From an uncultured Clostridia bacterium (GTDB lineage: Bacteria > Bacillota > Clostridia > Christensenellales > UBA1242): 64,000 bases of DNA. Where the stretch lies: NCBI GenBank assembly GCA_947625515.1, contig CANQOO010000003.1, positions 93,222-157,221 on the forward strand, in the 5' to 3' direction. The position numbers and the translations under genes are program-made. Shown here one piece after another: positions 1-8,243 of the stretch (its first letter is position 1; each line of letters opens with the position of its first letter). Below the pieces are notes generated by a model that saw nothing but the letters and a program-made list of their open reading frames with translations, made no database searches and was not told the origin of the DNA.

Positions 1-2
1 TA

Positions 3-1004
3 AAAGACGAAAATGACCACACCGTTTCGGGGGAAATGGAAGAAGTTTTCACCGGAAACGCTCACACCATTGAGGAAGTTTGTGCGTTTCTGGAAGTTGA
101 CGCCAAGCACACGGCGAAGGCGGTTTGCTATCAAACATCCGACCATCGTCTTGTGGTGGTTTTCCTGCGAGGGGATTGCGACGTGAACGAAGTGAAGCTG
201 CAAAAAATTGCAAAAAGCGAACTTCTGCCAGTTGAGGTGGAAGAATTTGGGCTTTGTGCAGGCAACATTGGCTGCGTGAACTTGCATGTGCCAGCGGAAA
301 GCGTGGTTGTGTATGACGCCACACTGCAAGGGCTGGAAAACTTTGTGACGGGTGCCAACAAAAAGGATTTTCACCTCAAAAACGTCAGTGCCTCGCGTGA
401 CTTAAATGGCGTGGAATTTGTGGACGTTTCGCTTGTCAAAGAGAGCGAAAAGTGTGTCAAGTGCGGCCATGAATTGACGCTGACTCGCGGCATTGAAATT
501 GGCAACATCTTCCAACTTGGCACCAAATACACCGCGAGCATGGGCATGAAGGTGACTATGCCGGACGGAACAGCAAAAGAGCCAGTCATGGGCTGCTATG
601 GCATCGGCGTGGGACGCAGCCTTGCCAGCATAATTGAGGAAAAGGCGGACGACAAAGGGCTTGTTTGGCCAATGACAATCGCACCTTGGCACGTCCATCT
701 TTGCCCGCTTCGCATGGATGACGAAAATGTCAGTGCTCTTGCCGAAGAACTTTATCGCAACATGCAAAGTGCGGGCATCGAGGTGCTGTATGATGACCGC
801 AACGTGTCCGCGGGTGTGAAGTTGACCGACAGCGAACTGATGGGCTTGCCAATCCGCGTGCTTATCAGCCCAAAAACCATTGCCAACTCTCAGGCTGAGG
901 TGACGATGCGTGAAAGTGGCGAAAAACTTTTCATCAATTTCGGCGACCTTATCTCCGAACTTCGAGAGATGATTCGCGGTGAAATTGAAGAGATTGAAAA
1001 GTAA
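3..1004 (+). CDS. proS: Prolyl-tRNA synthetase, C-terminal part (5' end outside window)
   Basis: Charges tRNA-Pro with proline in the cytoplasm. The reading frame is open from the first bases, so the gene enters from the left and only about 334 residues are present. The first ~110 visible residues look like the YbaK-type editing insertion of bacterial-type ProRS. The class II core follows, with the motif 3 segment GCYGIGVGRSLASIIEE, and then the anticodon-binding domain starting near IAPWHVHLCPL. The ATG at base 36 is internal. The family assignment is secure; the N-terminal half with motifs 1 and 2 cannot be seen. Confidence 0.95.
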   Translation, partial: KDENDHTVSGEMEEVFTGNAHTIEEVCAFLEVDAKHTAKAVCYQTSDHRLVVVFLRGDCDVNEVKLQKIAKSELLPVEVEEFGLCAGNIGCVNLHVPAESVVVYDATLQGLENFVTGANKKDFHLKNVSASRDLNGVEFVDVSLVKESEKCVKCGHELTLTRGIEIGNIFQLGTKYTASMGMKVTMPDGTAKEPVMGCYGIGVGRSLASIIEEKADDKGLVWPMTIAPWHVHLCPLRMDDENVSALAEELYRNMQSAGIEVLYDDRNVSAGVKLTDSELMGLPIRVLISPKTIANSQAEVTMRESGEKLFINFGDLISELREMIRGEIEEIEK

Positions 1005-1451
1005 AACTGTGTTGAAAAAGACTGCTTGAAATAAAAACTTCTTAAAATTATATGAAAAAATACAAAGCTTATCACTCAAACGAGGCGACAAGACCTTATT
1101 AAGAAGTTGAAAAATTAAACACGCGTATTTTACGAAAATGCACTCTAAATTGGAATAGAAAAACAATAATCACTTCACAAATCTTGCATACTACACTATA
1201 AGTGGTGTAGTATGCTGCATAATAGGCACAATATATGGGATTTTATGTGATTGTGTTTTTTTTGTTTTGTTTCATTTTTGTATCGTTTTTTTGTTTCATT
1301 GAAATGTGGTTTGATAAGTTAAAGATAAAAATTTCTCACACAAATTTTTATTAAACTGCTTCTTTGTTTCATTTATCAAATTAATTTTGGTCTAGCGGAA
1401 TTTGTCTTATTAATATGTCCTATTTTTTGTGATGGAAAAATATAATATGAT
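1005..1451. other. Intergenic region without a gene
   Basis: A 447-base AT-rich gap between proS and the next membrane protein. It holds one interspersed palindromic repeat (1185-1236). Its last part carries a TATAAT box at 1441-1446, only five bases before the next start codon. No convincing ORF, tRNA or terminator was seen. Confidence 0.6.
1185..1236. repeat. Interspersed palindromic repeat, copy 1
   Basis: Perfect 11-bp inverted repeat GCATACTACAC (1186-1196) / GTGTAGTATGC (1205-1215), followed by TGCATAATA. It belongs to the family whose palindrome centre is TATGCATGCATA. It lies in the intergenic region downstream of proS. Confidence 0.8.
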
Positions 1452-2096
1452 ATGAAAATTCGAAATTTAAACTGGGCGGTGCGGACTTTTGTGCTTTCAA
1501 TCTTTTTGTCCATTTTTTTCAGTGTCGTATCGCAAAGTTTGTTTCCAACTCTGCCGGCGTTTCTTTCGCTTTTTGTCATCATTTTTTTTATGGTTTTTGC
1601 CTCAATTTTCGACATGATTGGCGTGGCTGTCACAAGCACGTCGCTTGAAAATTTGGAAAAATATTCTTCCTCCAAGGGCTTTGCCACGGCAAAAAAGCTC
1701 TGTCAAAGTCGGGAAAAAGTCTCTTCGTTCTGCGGGGACGTTGTGGGGGACATCTGCGGCATCCTCAGCGGTGCTGGGGGTGTGAGTTTGGTGCTTGCCA
1801 TGCACATTCAAGAGGCGGGGCTATATTTTCTCGCCACCTGTTTTGTCAGTTCTCTGATTGCGGGCCTGACAATTTTTGACAAGGCGGTGCTGAAAGGCTA
1901 CGCGGTGGAAAACTGCGAGAAAGTTGTGCTTGCCACTGGAAAAGTGATTGAGTTTTCGTTTGCAGATTTTGTTAAATCGCTTATAAAAAATAGGAAAAAG
2001 AAAAAGCAGGATAAGAATAATACAGCGAAATCTGCCCACAACAAAAAAGTTTTGAAGAAAGAATCTGACCTTAATAATCGCACAAAAAATGTGTGA
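1452..2096 (+). CDS. Conserved integral membrane protein, CorB/DUF21-like
   Basis: 214 residues. Hydrophobic segments at about residues 9-30, 36-60 and 115-155 are followed by a Lys/Asn-rich cytoplasmic tail from about residue 180. The FDMIGVAVTS and VSSFCGDVVGDICG regions resemble a Clostridia family often labelled a CorB-like Mg/Co transporter; I recall this from family knowledge and it is not proven here. No Shine-Dalgarno precedes the ATG. TATAAT lies at 1441-1446, so the mRNA may be leaderless. The function is unknown; transport is only a possibility. Confidence 0.75.
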   Translation: MKIRNLNWAVRTFVLSIFLSIFFSVVSQSLFPTLPAFLSLFVIIFFMVFASIFDMIGVAVTSTSLENLEKYSSSKGFATAKKLCQSREKVSSFCGDVVGDICGILSGAGGVSLVLAMHIQEAGLYFLATCFVSSLIAGLTIFDKAVLKGYAVENCEKVVLATGKVIEFSFADFVKSLIKNRKKKKQDKNNTAKSAHNKKVLKKESDLNNRTKNV

Positions 2097-2151
2097 GGTA
2101 TTTAAAATTTCCCTTTTTTTTAAAAAAATTTGAAAAAAAGTGGGAAAACAG

Positions 2152-2180
2152 TTGACATGCAATGTTTTTTGTGATAAGAT
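2152..2180 (+). promoter_or_regulatory. Promoter of the infC-rpmI-rplT operon
   Basis: TTGACA at 2152-2157, a 17-base spacer and TAAGAT at 2175-2180 form a near-consensus sigma-A promoter. The predicted start is near 2187, giving an untranslated leader of about 170 bases before infC. Confidence 0.8.
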
Positions 2181-2186
2181 ATTGCA

Positions 2187-2340
2187 CGTAAGAAAGCAGA
2201 AGATTCCCTTCTCACCCATCGAATTTTGTTTTGATGTGGTCACACAAATTGAATGTAAAACTTTTGCCTGAGTGTTTTCACAATGGCAAGCAAATTTAAT
2301 TTGATTTCGGGGAATTCTGCAATTTTGCAGAATTTTTTTA
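2187..2340 (+). promoter_or_regulatory. L20-type autoregulatory leader with intrinsic terminator
   Basis: The infC leader contains the segment CTTCTCACCCATCG, like known Firmicutes infC leaders, and ends in a strong terminator hairpin: AATTCTGCAA (2313-2322) pairing with TTGCAGAATT (2325-2334), followed by seven T. The Shine-Dalgarno follows directly. In Bacillus, ribosomal protein L20 binds this kind of leader and promotes premature termination. That role here is inferred from position and architecture; the exact L20-binding fold was not computed. Confidence 0.7.
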
Positions 2341-2355
2341 AAGGAGATTACGACA

Positions 2356-2868
2356 ATTTTTAAAGAACTTCAAATCAACAACCAAATTTATGCAAAAGAA
2401 GTGCGTCTTATTGGTGAGGATGGCGAGCAACTTGGCGTGCTTTCACGGGCAGAGGCACAAGCAAAAGCCGACCAGGCTGGTCTGGACCTTGTGTTGATGT
2501 CGCCACAAGCAAATCCGCCGGTGTGCAAACTTATGGACTATGGAAAATATAAGTTTGACGCCATCAAAAAAGAGAAAGAACTTCGCAAAAATCAAAAAAT
2601 CAGCGAAATTAAAGAGATTCAACTTTCCATGAGAATTGATGAATATCACGTCAATTTCAAACTGAAAAGTGCTCAGAAAATTTTGCAAGACGGCGACAAG
2701 GTGAAAGTTTCGCTTCGCATGCGTGGACGTGAACAAGCCTATGTCAAAAATGCGGTTGAAGATGTCAAGAAGTTTGTGGCACAACTTTCCGAGTTTGGCA
2801 CGGTGGACAAAGAGCCAGCCGTAATGGGGAAGAATGTGTCTGTTGTAATCAGTCCGAAAAAAGCGTAA
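2356..2868 (+). CDS. infC: Translation initiation factor IF-3, with AUU start codon
   Basis: IF-3 binds the 30S subunit, prevents premature 50S joining and proofreads the initiation codon. The conserved N-terminus (ELQINNQIYAKEVRLIGEDGEQ) begins well before the first ATG/GTG-type start at 2401. The only sensible start is ATT at 2356, nine bases after the Shine-Dalgarno AAGGAG (2341-2346). A rare AUU start is a classic trait of infC and lets IF-3 limit its own synthesis. The product is 170 aa, close to the usual length. It is the first gene of the operon with rpmI and rplT. Confidence 0.95.
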   Translation: MFKELQINNQIYAKEVRLIGEDGEQLGVLSRAEAQAKADQAGLDLVLMSPQANPPVCKLMDYGKYKFDAIKKEKELRKNQKISEIKEIQLSMRIDEYHVNFKLKSAQKILQDGDKVKVSLRMRGREQAYVKNAVEDVKKFVAQLSEFGTVDKEPAVMGKNVSVVISPKKA

Positions 2869-2883
2869 AAGGAGAAAAAGAAA

Positions 2884-3078
2884 ATGCCTAAACAAAAAAC
2901 ACACAGCGGCGTAAAGAAAAGATTTTCACTCACCGCAACAGGGAAAGTCAAGTATGCAAGACCAGGCAAGGGTCATTTCTTGACAGCCAAAAACAAAAGT
3001 CGTAAAAGAAAGCTTCGCAAGGGCTCTTACATCAATGGGAAGAACACCCAAAACATCAAGACCTTGCTTGCAAAGTAA
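2884..3078 (+). CDS. rpmI: 50S ribosomal protein L35
   Basis: 64-residue, very basic protein starting MPKQKTHSGVKKRFS, the typical L35 N-terminus, with the GKGHFLTAKNKSRKRKLRKG region of the family. It follows infC by 15 bases with its own AAAGGAG ribosome binding site and precedes rplT. It is part of the large ribosomal subunit. Confidence 0.97.
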   Translation: MPKQKTHSGVKKRFSLTATGKVKYARPGKGHFLTAKNKSRKRKLRKGSYINGKNTQNIKTLLAK

Positions 3079-3097
3079 GTGAATAGGAGAGTGCAAC

Positions 3098-3445
3098 ATG
3101 AGAATTAAAAGAGGCGTAAACGCAGTTAAAAAACGCAGAAAAATTTTAAAGCAAGCCAAAGGATACTTTGGTGCAAAGAGCAAACTCTATCGCACCGCAC
3201 GCGAACAGGTGATGAAGAGTGGGCAATATGCTTACATCGGCAGAAAACAAAAGAAAAGAAACTTCCGTGCACTTTGGATCACCCGCATCAATGCAGGTTG
3301 CCACGCCAACGACATTTCTTATTCACGTTTCATCAGCGGCTTGAAAAAAGCAAATGTCAACCTCAACCGCAAAGTTTTGGCTGATATGGCTGTTCGTGAG
3401 CCAGCAGCGTTTGCAGAGCTTGTTGCAGTTGCAAAAAAGGCATAA
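3098..3445 (+). CDS. rplT: 50S ribosomal protein L20
   Basis: 115 residues, the normal L20 length, starting [15 protein letters not shown]. It is essential for early assembly of the 50S subunit on 23S rRNA and, in Firmicutes, is the likely repressor of this operon through the leader upstream of infC. GGAG-type ribosome binding site 19 bases after rpmI. No clear terminator was recognised in the 230 bases downstream. Confidence 0.97.
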   Translation: MRIKRGVNAVKKRRKILKQAKGYFGAKSKLYRTAREQVMKSGQYAYIGRKQKKRNFRALWITRINAGCHANDISYSRFISGLKKANVNLNRKVLADMAVREPAAFAELVAVAKKA

Positions 3446-3676
3446 CTTTTGCCTATGGCTTCGGGGGAAATTTTTCTCAAAAGATTTCTATGATTTTCTA
3501 TACAAGAAGTTCTTTCATAGATTATTCAAAACATTTTCCCGTCACAACTTTGCCTGATGCGTTGATATTTGTCAGCGTCACTTTGCAAAAAAACGTCATG
3601 TTTCAAAATTATGACAGGCTGCGAAAAGCTTTTGCATAGATTATGATTGGCTCATGCATACATGAGGAGTAGAATT

Positions 3677-4666
3677 TTGGAAAAAGCAAGCAAAAATTTC
3701 ATATCCAACCTGAAAAAGCAAAAACGAGAAAACAAGTCTTTGCTTTTTTTGGATAACATCAAAATCATCAAGGACGCACTTTCAAACAAAACAATTTTGC
3801 CAAAATGCATCCTGACAAGCCTGGACGAAGAGGCGTTTGATGCACTTGAAATTCTGCCAAACACTTTCAGACGTGCAGCTTTTGGCAATGCGTCAGGACA
3901 AGCAAATGGACAAAGTGACGGCACAAAAGCGGGGCGAATGAAAAGCGTCGTTTCAGAAGCCGTGCATTCAAAAAATGTTGACCCAAAAACTGAGCAGACT
4001 TGCAAGGCTCAAAACATTTCGTTTACAAAGCAAAGGGGTGAGCCTCAGAGCCTTTCGCAGGGACTTTCGTTTGAGGAGCAAATTCGTCTGATTGAACAGA
4101 GCGACGACTTGCCAATTTTTCGCGTTGACGAAAAAACAATCGAGCAACTTGCAGACACAAAAACACCACAGAAAGTATTATGCATTGCATACTACACACA
4201 ACATCTTGTGGATATTCCAAAACACAACTTTCTTGTGCTGGATGGCTTGCAAGACCCGGGAAATGTTGGCACGCTCATCCGAACCGCGAAGGCAAGCGGC
4301 TTTGAGGATGTCATTCTGGTGGAGTGCGTTCGCAAAAACAACGAAAAGCTTATTCGAAGTTCGGTTGGGGCAGTGCTTTCCAGCAATGTTATGGAGATGA
4401 GGCGACAAGAATTTGTCGAATTCGCCACCAAGAATGCTCTCAATCTTATCTGCTGCGACATGGATGGGCAAAGCATTTTTTCCTTTCAGCCGCAGGGGCG
4501 AGTTGGCGTTGTTGTTGGCAGCGAAGGACAGGGCGTCAGCAAGGAAATCCGCTCGCTTTGCCGTCACATGGTGAAAATTCCAATGTGCGAGGGGATTGAA
4601 AGTTTAAACGCTGGCGTCAGCGGCAGCATAATTATGTATGAAATAAACAAGAACAAATTTAATTAA
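3677..4666 (+). CDS. TrmH/SpoU-family 2'-O-ribose RNA methyltransferase
   Basis: Predicted SAM-dependent methyltransferase acting on rRNA or tRNA. The C-terminal SPOUT domain shows the family motifs DPGNVGTLIRTA, GSEGQGVS and ESLNAGVSGSI. The N-terminal substrate-binding domain contains a polar, Ser/Gly/Gln-rich insert at roughly residues 65-125 that looks disordered. I chose the TTG at 3677 because AGGAG at 3665-3669 is correctly spaced; an ATG at 3662 overlaps that site. It follows rplT, as the ysgA-type enzyme does in related genomes. A copy of the interspersed palindrome is embedded at the domain boundary. Confidence 0.88.
   Translation: MEKASKNFISNLKKQKRENKSLLFLDNIKIIKDALSNKTILPKCILTSLDEEAFDALEILPNTFRRAAFGNASGQANGQSDGTKAGRMKSVVSEAVHSKNVDPKTEQTCKAQNISFTKQRGEPQSLSQGLSFEEQIRLIEQSDDLPIFRVDEKTIEQLADTKTPQKVLCIAYYTQHLVDIPKHNFLVLDGLQDPGNVGTLIRTAKASGFEDVILVECVRKNNEKLIRSSVGAVLSSNVMEMRRQEFVEFATKNALNLICCDMDGQSIFSFQPQGRVGVVVGSEGQGVSKEIRSLCRHMVKIPMCEGIESLNAGVSGSIIMYEINKNKFN
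4174..4211. repeat. Interspersed palindromic repeat inside a coding region
   Basis: GTATTATGCA (4175-4184) facing TGCATACTAC (4186-4195), flanked by ACACCACA and ACACACAACATCTTGTGG, matches the family found between genes elsewhere. It is read through as part of the segment VLCIAYYTQHL of the methyltransferase, at the junction of its two domains. Confidence 0.6.
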
Positions 4667-4694
4667 ATTTAAAAACCATTCATGGCAATTTGTT

Positions 4695-4722
4695 TTGAAA
4701 AATTGTTGCCATGTGATATAAT
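4695..4722 (+). promoter_or_regulatory. Promoter of yebC
   Basis: TTGAAA (4695-4700), a 16-base spacer and a perfect TATAAT (4717-4722). The leader is about 70 bases and ends in the AAAGGAG ribosome binding site of yebC. Confidence 0.75.
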
Positions 4723-4798
4723 TAAATTATAAGTGAAATTTTCAGAAATAAGTTTGATACAATTTCGAAGAATTGCTTAAAACAAAAAGGAGAAAACT

Positions 4799-5530
4799 AT
4801 GTCCGGACATTCAAAATGGCATAACATTCAGGCTAAAAAAGGTAAAACTGATGCCGCAAGAGGCAAAATTTTCACAAAAATCGGCCGCGAAATCGCCGTG
4901 TGCGTTAAGCAGGGCGGCAGCGACCCGAATGTTAACAGTAAACTTAAAGACATAATCGCAAAGGCCAAGCAGAACAATATGCCAAGCGACAACATTGAAC
5001 GCTCCATCAAAAAAGCGGCGGGCGAACTTGGCGGCGTGAACTATGAGGCCATCACATATGAGGGCTACGGCGTGGGCGGCTCCGCTGTGATTGTGGAATG
5101 TTTGACTGACAACAAAAATCGCACCGCGGGCGATGTGCGTCACTCTTTTGATAAACATGGCGGCAGTTTGGGAAGCAACGGCTGCGTTTCCTATCTTTTC
5201 AAACGCCAGGGCATTGTGGTTGTTGTGGATGTGAAGGACGCCGAGGCACTTATGCTTGACGCCATTGAACTTGGTGCGACAGACGTTCAGGAAGATGAGG
5301 ACAGCGTGGAGATTATCACTCCGGCAAACGAACATGGCAAAATGCACGAAGAGTTGGAAAAGAAGGGCTATCATGTTGTTTCCAGCGAAACCGCTCTTGT
5401 GCCAGACATGTATGTTGACCTGAGTGAAGACCAGCAAGCAAAATTCCAACGCATGCTTGACGCATTGGAAGATTTGGACGACGTTCAGGAGGTCTATCAC
5501 AACGTAAATCTTCCGGACGAGGAAGAATAA
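4799..5530 (+). CDS. yebC: YebC/PmpR-family protein (TACO1 family)
   Basis: 243 residues starting MSGHSKWHNIQAKKGKTDAA, the hallmark of the family, and full length. Family members are cytoplasmic and have been described both as transcriptional regulators (PmpR) and as translation factors that help ribosomes through proline-rich stretches; the sequence does not settle which applies. Its location just before ruvC-ruvA-ruvB is a very common bacterial arrangement. Confidence 0.95.
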   Translation: MSGHSKWHNIQAKKGKTDAARGKIFTKIGREIAVCVKQGGSDPNVNSKLKDIIAKAKQNNMPSDNIERSIKKAAGELGGVNYEAITYEGYGVGGSAVIVECLTDNKNRTAGDVRHSFDKHGGSLGSNGCVSYLFKRQGIVVVVDVKDAEALMLDAIELGATDVQEDEDSVEIITPANEHGKMHEELEKKGYHVVSSETALVPDMYVDLSEDQQAKFQRMLDALEDLDDVQEVYHNVNLPDEEE

Positions 5531-5572
5531 TCCAAGGCTTTGAGAACATTTTTTCATACACTCCGTTTTTAT

Positions 5573-5602
5573 TTGACAAGGCGGGGTGTTTTTTATTAAA
5601 AT
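5573..5602 (+). promoter_or_regulatory. ruvC promoter, predicting a leaderless mRNA
   Basis: TTGACA (5573-5578), an 18-base spacer and TAAAAT (5597-5602). The ATG of ruvC is six bases after the -10 box, so the expected transcription start coincides with the start codon. There is no Shine-Dalgarno. Confidence 0.65.
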
Positions 5603-5608
5603 GATATC

Positions 5609-6097
5609 ATGAGAATTTTAGGAATTGACCCAGGATATGGCATTGTGGGCTTTGGCATCATCGACACGCACAGAGATAACGCCGTCGTGGACTATGGGGT
5701 GATTGAGACGCCTAAGGAAGAAAGCTTTCCAGTTCGACTGCAACGAATTGAGGAGAGTTTACGAGTGCTTTTCGAAAGATACAGGCCGGACGAGGTGGCG
5801 ATTGAAGAGCTTTTCTATTTCCGCAATCAAACCACCGTCATTCCAGTTGCGGAAGCCCGCGGGGTGATTGTGCTGACCGCCACGAAGCATTGCGAACGCA
5901 TTTTTGAATACACTCCAATGCAAATCAAGCAGGCCTTGACAGGCAACGGCCGCGCGGACAAGAAACAGATGCAATTTATGGTCAAGGCGGTGCTGGGGCT
6001 GGAAAAAATTCCAAAGCCGGACGATGCCGCGGATGCCCTTGCCGTCGCACTATGTCACAGTCAAATCAATCCAAGACTGAACGACAATATGATTTAA
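5609..6097 (+). CDS. ruvC: Holliday junction endonuclease RuvC
   Basis: 162 residues, the usual length. The RNase H-like fold begins MRILGIDPGYGIVGFG (first catalytic Asp in GIDPG), has Glu in AIEELFY and ends with the acidic pair in KPDDAADALAVALCH. It cuts Holliday junctions symmetrically after branch migration by RuvAB, whose genes follow. Its promoter lies so close to the ATG that the mRNA is probably leaderless. Confidence 0.95.
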   Translation: MRILGIDPGYGIVGFGIIDTHRDNAVVDYGVIETPKEESFPVRLQRIEESLRVLFERYRPDEVAIEELFYFRNQTTVIPVAEARGVIVLTATKHCERIFEYTPMQIKQALTGNGRADKKQMQFMVKAVLGLEKIPKPDDAADALAVALCHSQINPRLNDNMI

Positions 6098-6269
6098 AAC
6101 CCCGTTTCTTATGAGGTTGCTTCATTTTTGAAGTTTCATAATTTTAGAAATTACATAATTTGTGAAACTACATAATTTGAAGTTACATAATTGAAGAAAA
6201 ATTCGGATAATGCGATATAAGCCAAAATTTGTTACAAGGCGGAAATCAACAAAAAAAGGATGAACAAAA

Positions 6270-6869
6270 ATGATATCATTTCTTGTCGGAACTATTGAAG
6301 AAAAAAATGAAAATTTGCTTGTGTTGGACGTGAATGGCGTGGGCTATGAGATGACAATTTCCAACAACACACTTGCAAGTTTGCCCATGGAAGGGGAAAC
6401 TGTGAAAGTTTTAACATATCTGCAAGTGAGCGAAAATGTGGGAGTATGCCTGTATGGTTTTGCAACGGCAGAAGAAAAGGCGATGTTCGAAAAACTCATC
6501 ACCGTCTCTGGAATTGGCCCAAAAAGTGCCATTGCTGTGCTTTCCGGCGTGAAACTTTCCGAACTTATGACCGCCATCGCAAGCGGAGATTCAACCGCAC
6601 TTTCCAAAGTGAAGGGGCTTGGCAAGAAAAGTGCGGAACGCATTTGCCTGGAACTGAAAGATAAAATCACCGCCGTTTCGCTGGGCGGATTTGACGATTT
6701 GCCGCTGATGGAAAATATCAACGAGGGCGTTTTGAACGACGCCGTGCAGACTTTGATAAGTTTGGGCGTCAATAAAAACGAAGCATATCGTCTTGCACGC
6801 AGCAAAATGACCGAAAATTGTACCGCAGAAGAAATCATCCTGAAAGTGCTCAAAGAATATGGAAAATAA
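6270..6869 (+). CDS. ruvA: Holliday junction branch migration protein RuvA
   Basis: 199 residues. It has an N-terminal OB fold, two helix-hairpin-helix motifs (ISGIGPKSA-type and VKGLGKKSAERI) and a C-terminal domain III that contacts RuvB. Tetramers hold the four-way junction while RuvB pumps DNA. The start is preceded by AAAGGATG. The 170-base gap after ruvC contains short AT-rich repeats of ACATAATTTG. Confidence 0.95.
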   Translation: MISFLVGTIEEKNENLLVLDVNGVGYEMTISNNTLASLPMEGETVKVLTYLQVSENVGVCLYGFATAEEKAMFEKLITVSGIGPKSAIAVLSGVKLSELMTAIASGDSTALSKVKGLGKKSAERICLELKDKITAVSLGGFDDLPLMENINEGVLNDAVQTLISLGVNKNEAYRLARSKMTENCTAEEIILKVLKEYGK

Positions 6870-6893
6870 CATTAATCCAAAACACAAAATAAA

Positions 6894-6957
6894 GCGTAGT
6901 ATGCATGCATAATACACCAATATTGGTGTGATATGCAAATTATACTGCATTTGGTGT
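6894..6957. repeat. Interspersed palindromic repeat, copy 2
   Basis: Contains GTAGTATGCATGCATAATAC and CACCAATATTGGTG in succession, then TGATATGCA and a partial copy ending TTTGGTGTG. It lies 24 bases downstream of the ruvA stop codon. Confidence 0.8.
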
Positions 6958-7076
6958 GTTTAAGCAAATTATACTGTCATAATGATTTTGAATAATGTAA
7001 GCAAAAGAATTTCTTAATTCAATTAAAGCAAAATTAAGATTTGTTTAATACAAAATTAATTTTAAAAGGAAAGGGT

Positions 7077-8081
7077 ATGGAAGACAGGTTCATCACAAGC
7101 TCCAAAAATTGGACGGACGCCGAGATTGAAAATTCACTCAGGCCGACGGCACTGACGCAGTATGTGGGGCAAAGCAAGGTTAAACAGAGTTTGCAGGTGT
7201 ATATTCAGGCGGCGAAAACTCGAAAAGATGCACTGGACCATGTGCTTTTGTATGGTCCTCCGGGGCTTGGCAAGACGACGCTTGCACATATTATTGCAAA
7301 CGAACTGGGCTCTCAGTTTAAGGTGACATCTGGCCCGGCGATTGAGCATGCTGCCGACCTTGCGGCAATTCTCACAAATCTTGGCAAGAACGACGTGCTT
7401 TTTATTGACGAAATTCACCGCCTGAACAAGAGCGTTGAGGAAATTTTATATCCTGCCATGGAGGATTTTGCACTGGACTTTATCGTCGGCAAAGGGCCTT
7501 CGGCGAAAAATATGCGGCTTAAAATTCAGCCTTTCACGCTGATTGGTGCCACCACCAAGGCGGGCATGCTGACGGGCCCACTGCGTGACAGATTTGGTGT
7601 GATTTGCCGTTTGGAACTTTATGAGCCGCAAGAGCTTCAAGAAATCATCACGCGTTCGGCGGGGATTTTGAAAATCGACATTGACCCCGAAGCAAGCCTG
7701 GACATCGCAAAACGCTCGCGAGGCACGCCGCGAATCGCAAACAGGCTTCTTAAACGTGTGCGTGACTATGCTGAGGTTTTGGGCTCCGGCAAAATCACTA
7801 AACAAATCACTGACCAGGCACTTTCAAAAATGGAAATTGACGACCTAGGGCTGGATTTCATCGACCGCAAAATTTTGGACAGCATCATCAACAAGTTCGG
7901 CGGCGGCCCTGTGGGTTTGGAAACGCTTGCCGCAACAATTTGTGAGGACAGTGGAACTATTGAGGACGTCTATGAGCCATATCTTTTGCAACTTGGCTTC
8001 ATCGCACGCACTCCACGTGGGCGAATTGCACTTGAAAACGCTTATAAGCATTTGGGGCTTGATGTGCCAGAGCATCAGTGA
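7077..8081 (+). CDS. ruvB: Holliday junction DNA helicase RuvB
   Basis: 334 residues from the ATG at 7077, which follows AAAGGAAAGG; an in-frame ATG at 7041 lacks a ribosome binding site. It is an AAA+ motor with Walker [14 protein letters not shown], Walker [10 protein letters not shown], sensor [10 protein letters not shown], and the arginine finger region in GPLRDRFG. The C-terminal winged helix binds DNA ([17 protein letters not shown]). It acts with RuvA in branch migration. Confidence 0.96.
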   Translation: MEDRFITSSKNWTDAEIENSLRPTALTQYVGQSKVKQSLQVYIQAAKTRKDALDHVLLYGPPGLGKTTLAHIIANELGSQFKVTSGPAIEHAADLAAILTNLGKNDVLFIDEIHRLNKSVEEILYPAMEDFALDFIVGKGPSAKNMRLKIQPFTLIGATTKAGMLTGPLRDRFGVICRLELYEPQELQEIITRSAGILKIDIDPEASLDIAKRSRGTPRIANRLLKRVRDYAEVLGSGKITKQITDQALSKMEIDDLGLDFIDRKILDSIINKFGGGPVGLETLAATICEDSGTIEDVYEPYLLQLGFIARTPRGRIALENAYKHLGLDVPEHQ

Positions 8082-8102
8082 TGCAAAAATTTTTGGAAGA
8101 TT

Positions 8103-8155
8103 GCATTGCACTATACAAAGTGTAATATGCACGCATAATACACCACATATTGTAG
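8103..8155. repeat. Interspersed palindromic repeat, copy 3
   Basis: A more diverged copy: GCACTATACAAAGTGTAATATGC followed by GCATAATACACCACATATTGTAG. It lies 21 bases downstream of the ruvB stop. Confidence 0.7.
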
Positions 8156-8243
8156 AAAAACTCTAATGCGAAAAATCGCTAACTAAATAAGAAAATTCTG
8201 AAACAAACGCTGCTAGTAAGCACTAATATGGAAACTAAAAATA

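Noticed and set aside
4811..5557. 248-codon open frame opposite yebC
   Set aside because: Shadow of yebC; composition rich in His/Cys/Phe and no family resemblance.
6120..6200. Short ACATAATTTG repeats between ruvC and ruvA considered as a CRISPR-like array
   Set aside because: Units are only about 17 bases, AT-rich and imperfect, with no spacer structure and no cas genes anywhere in the window.
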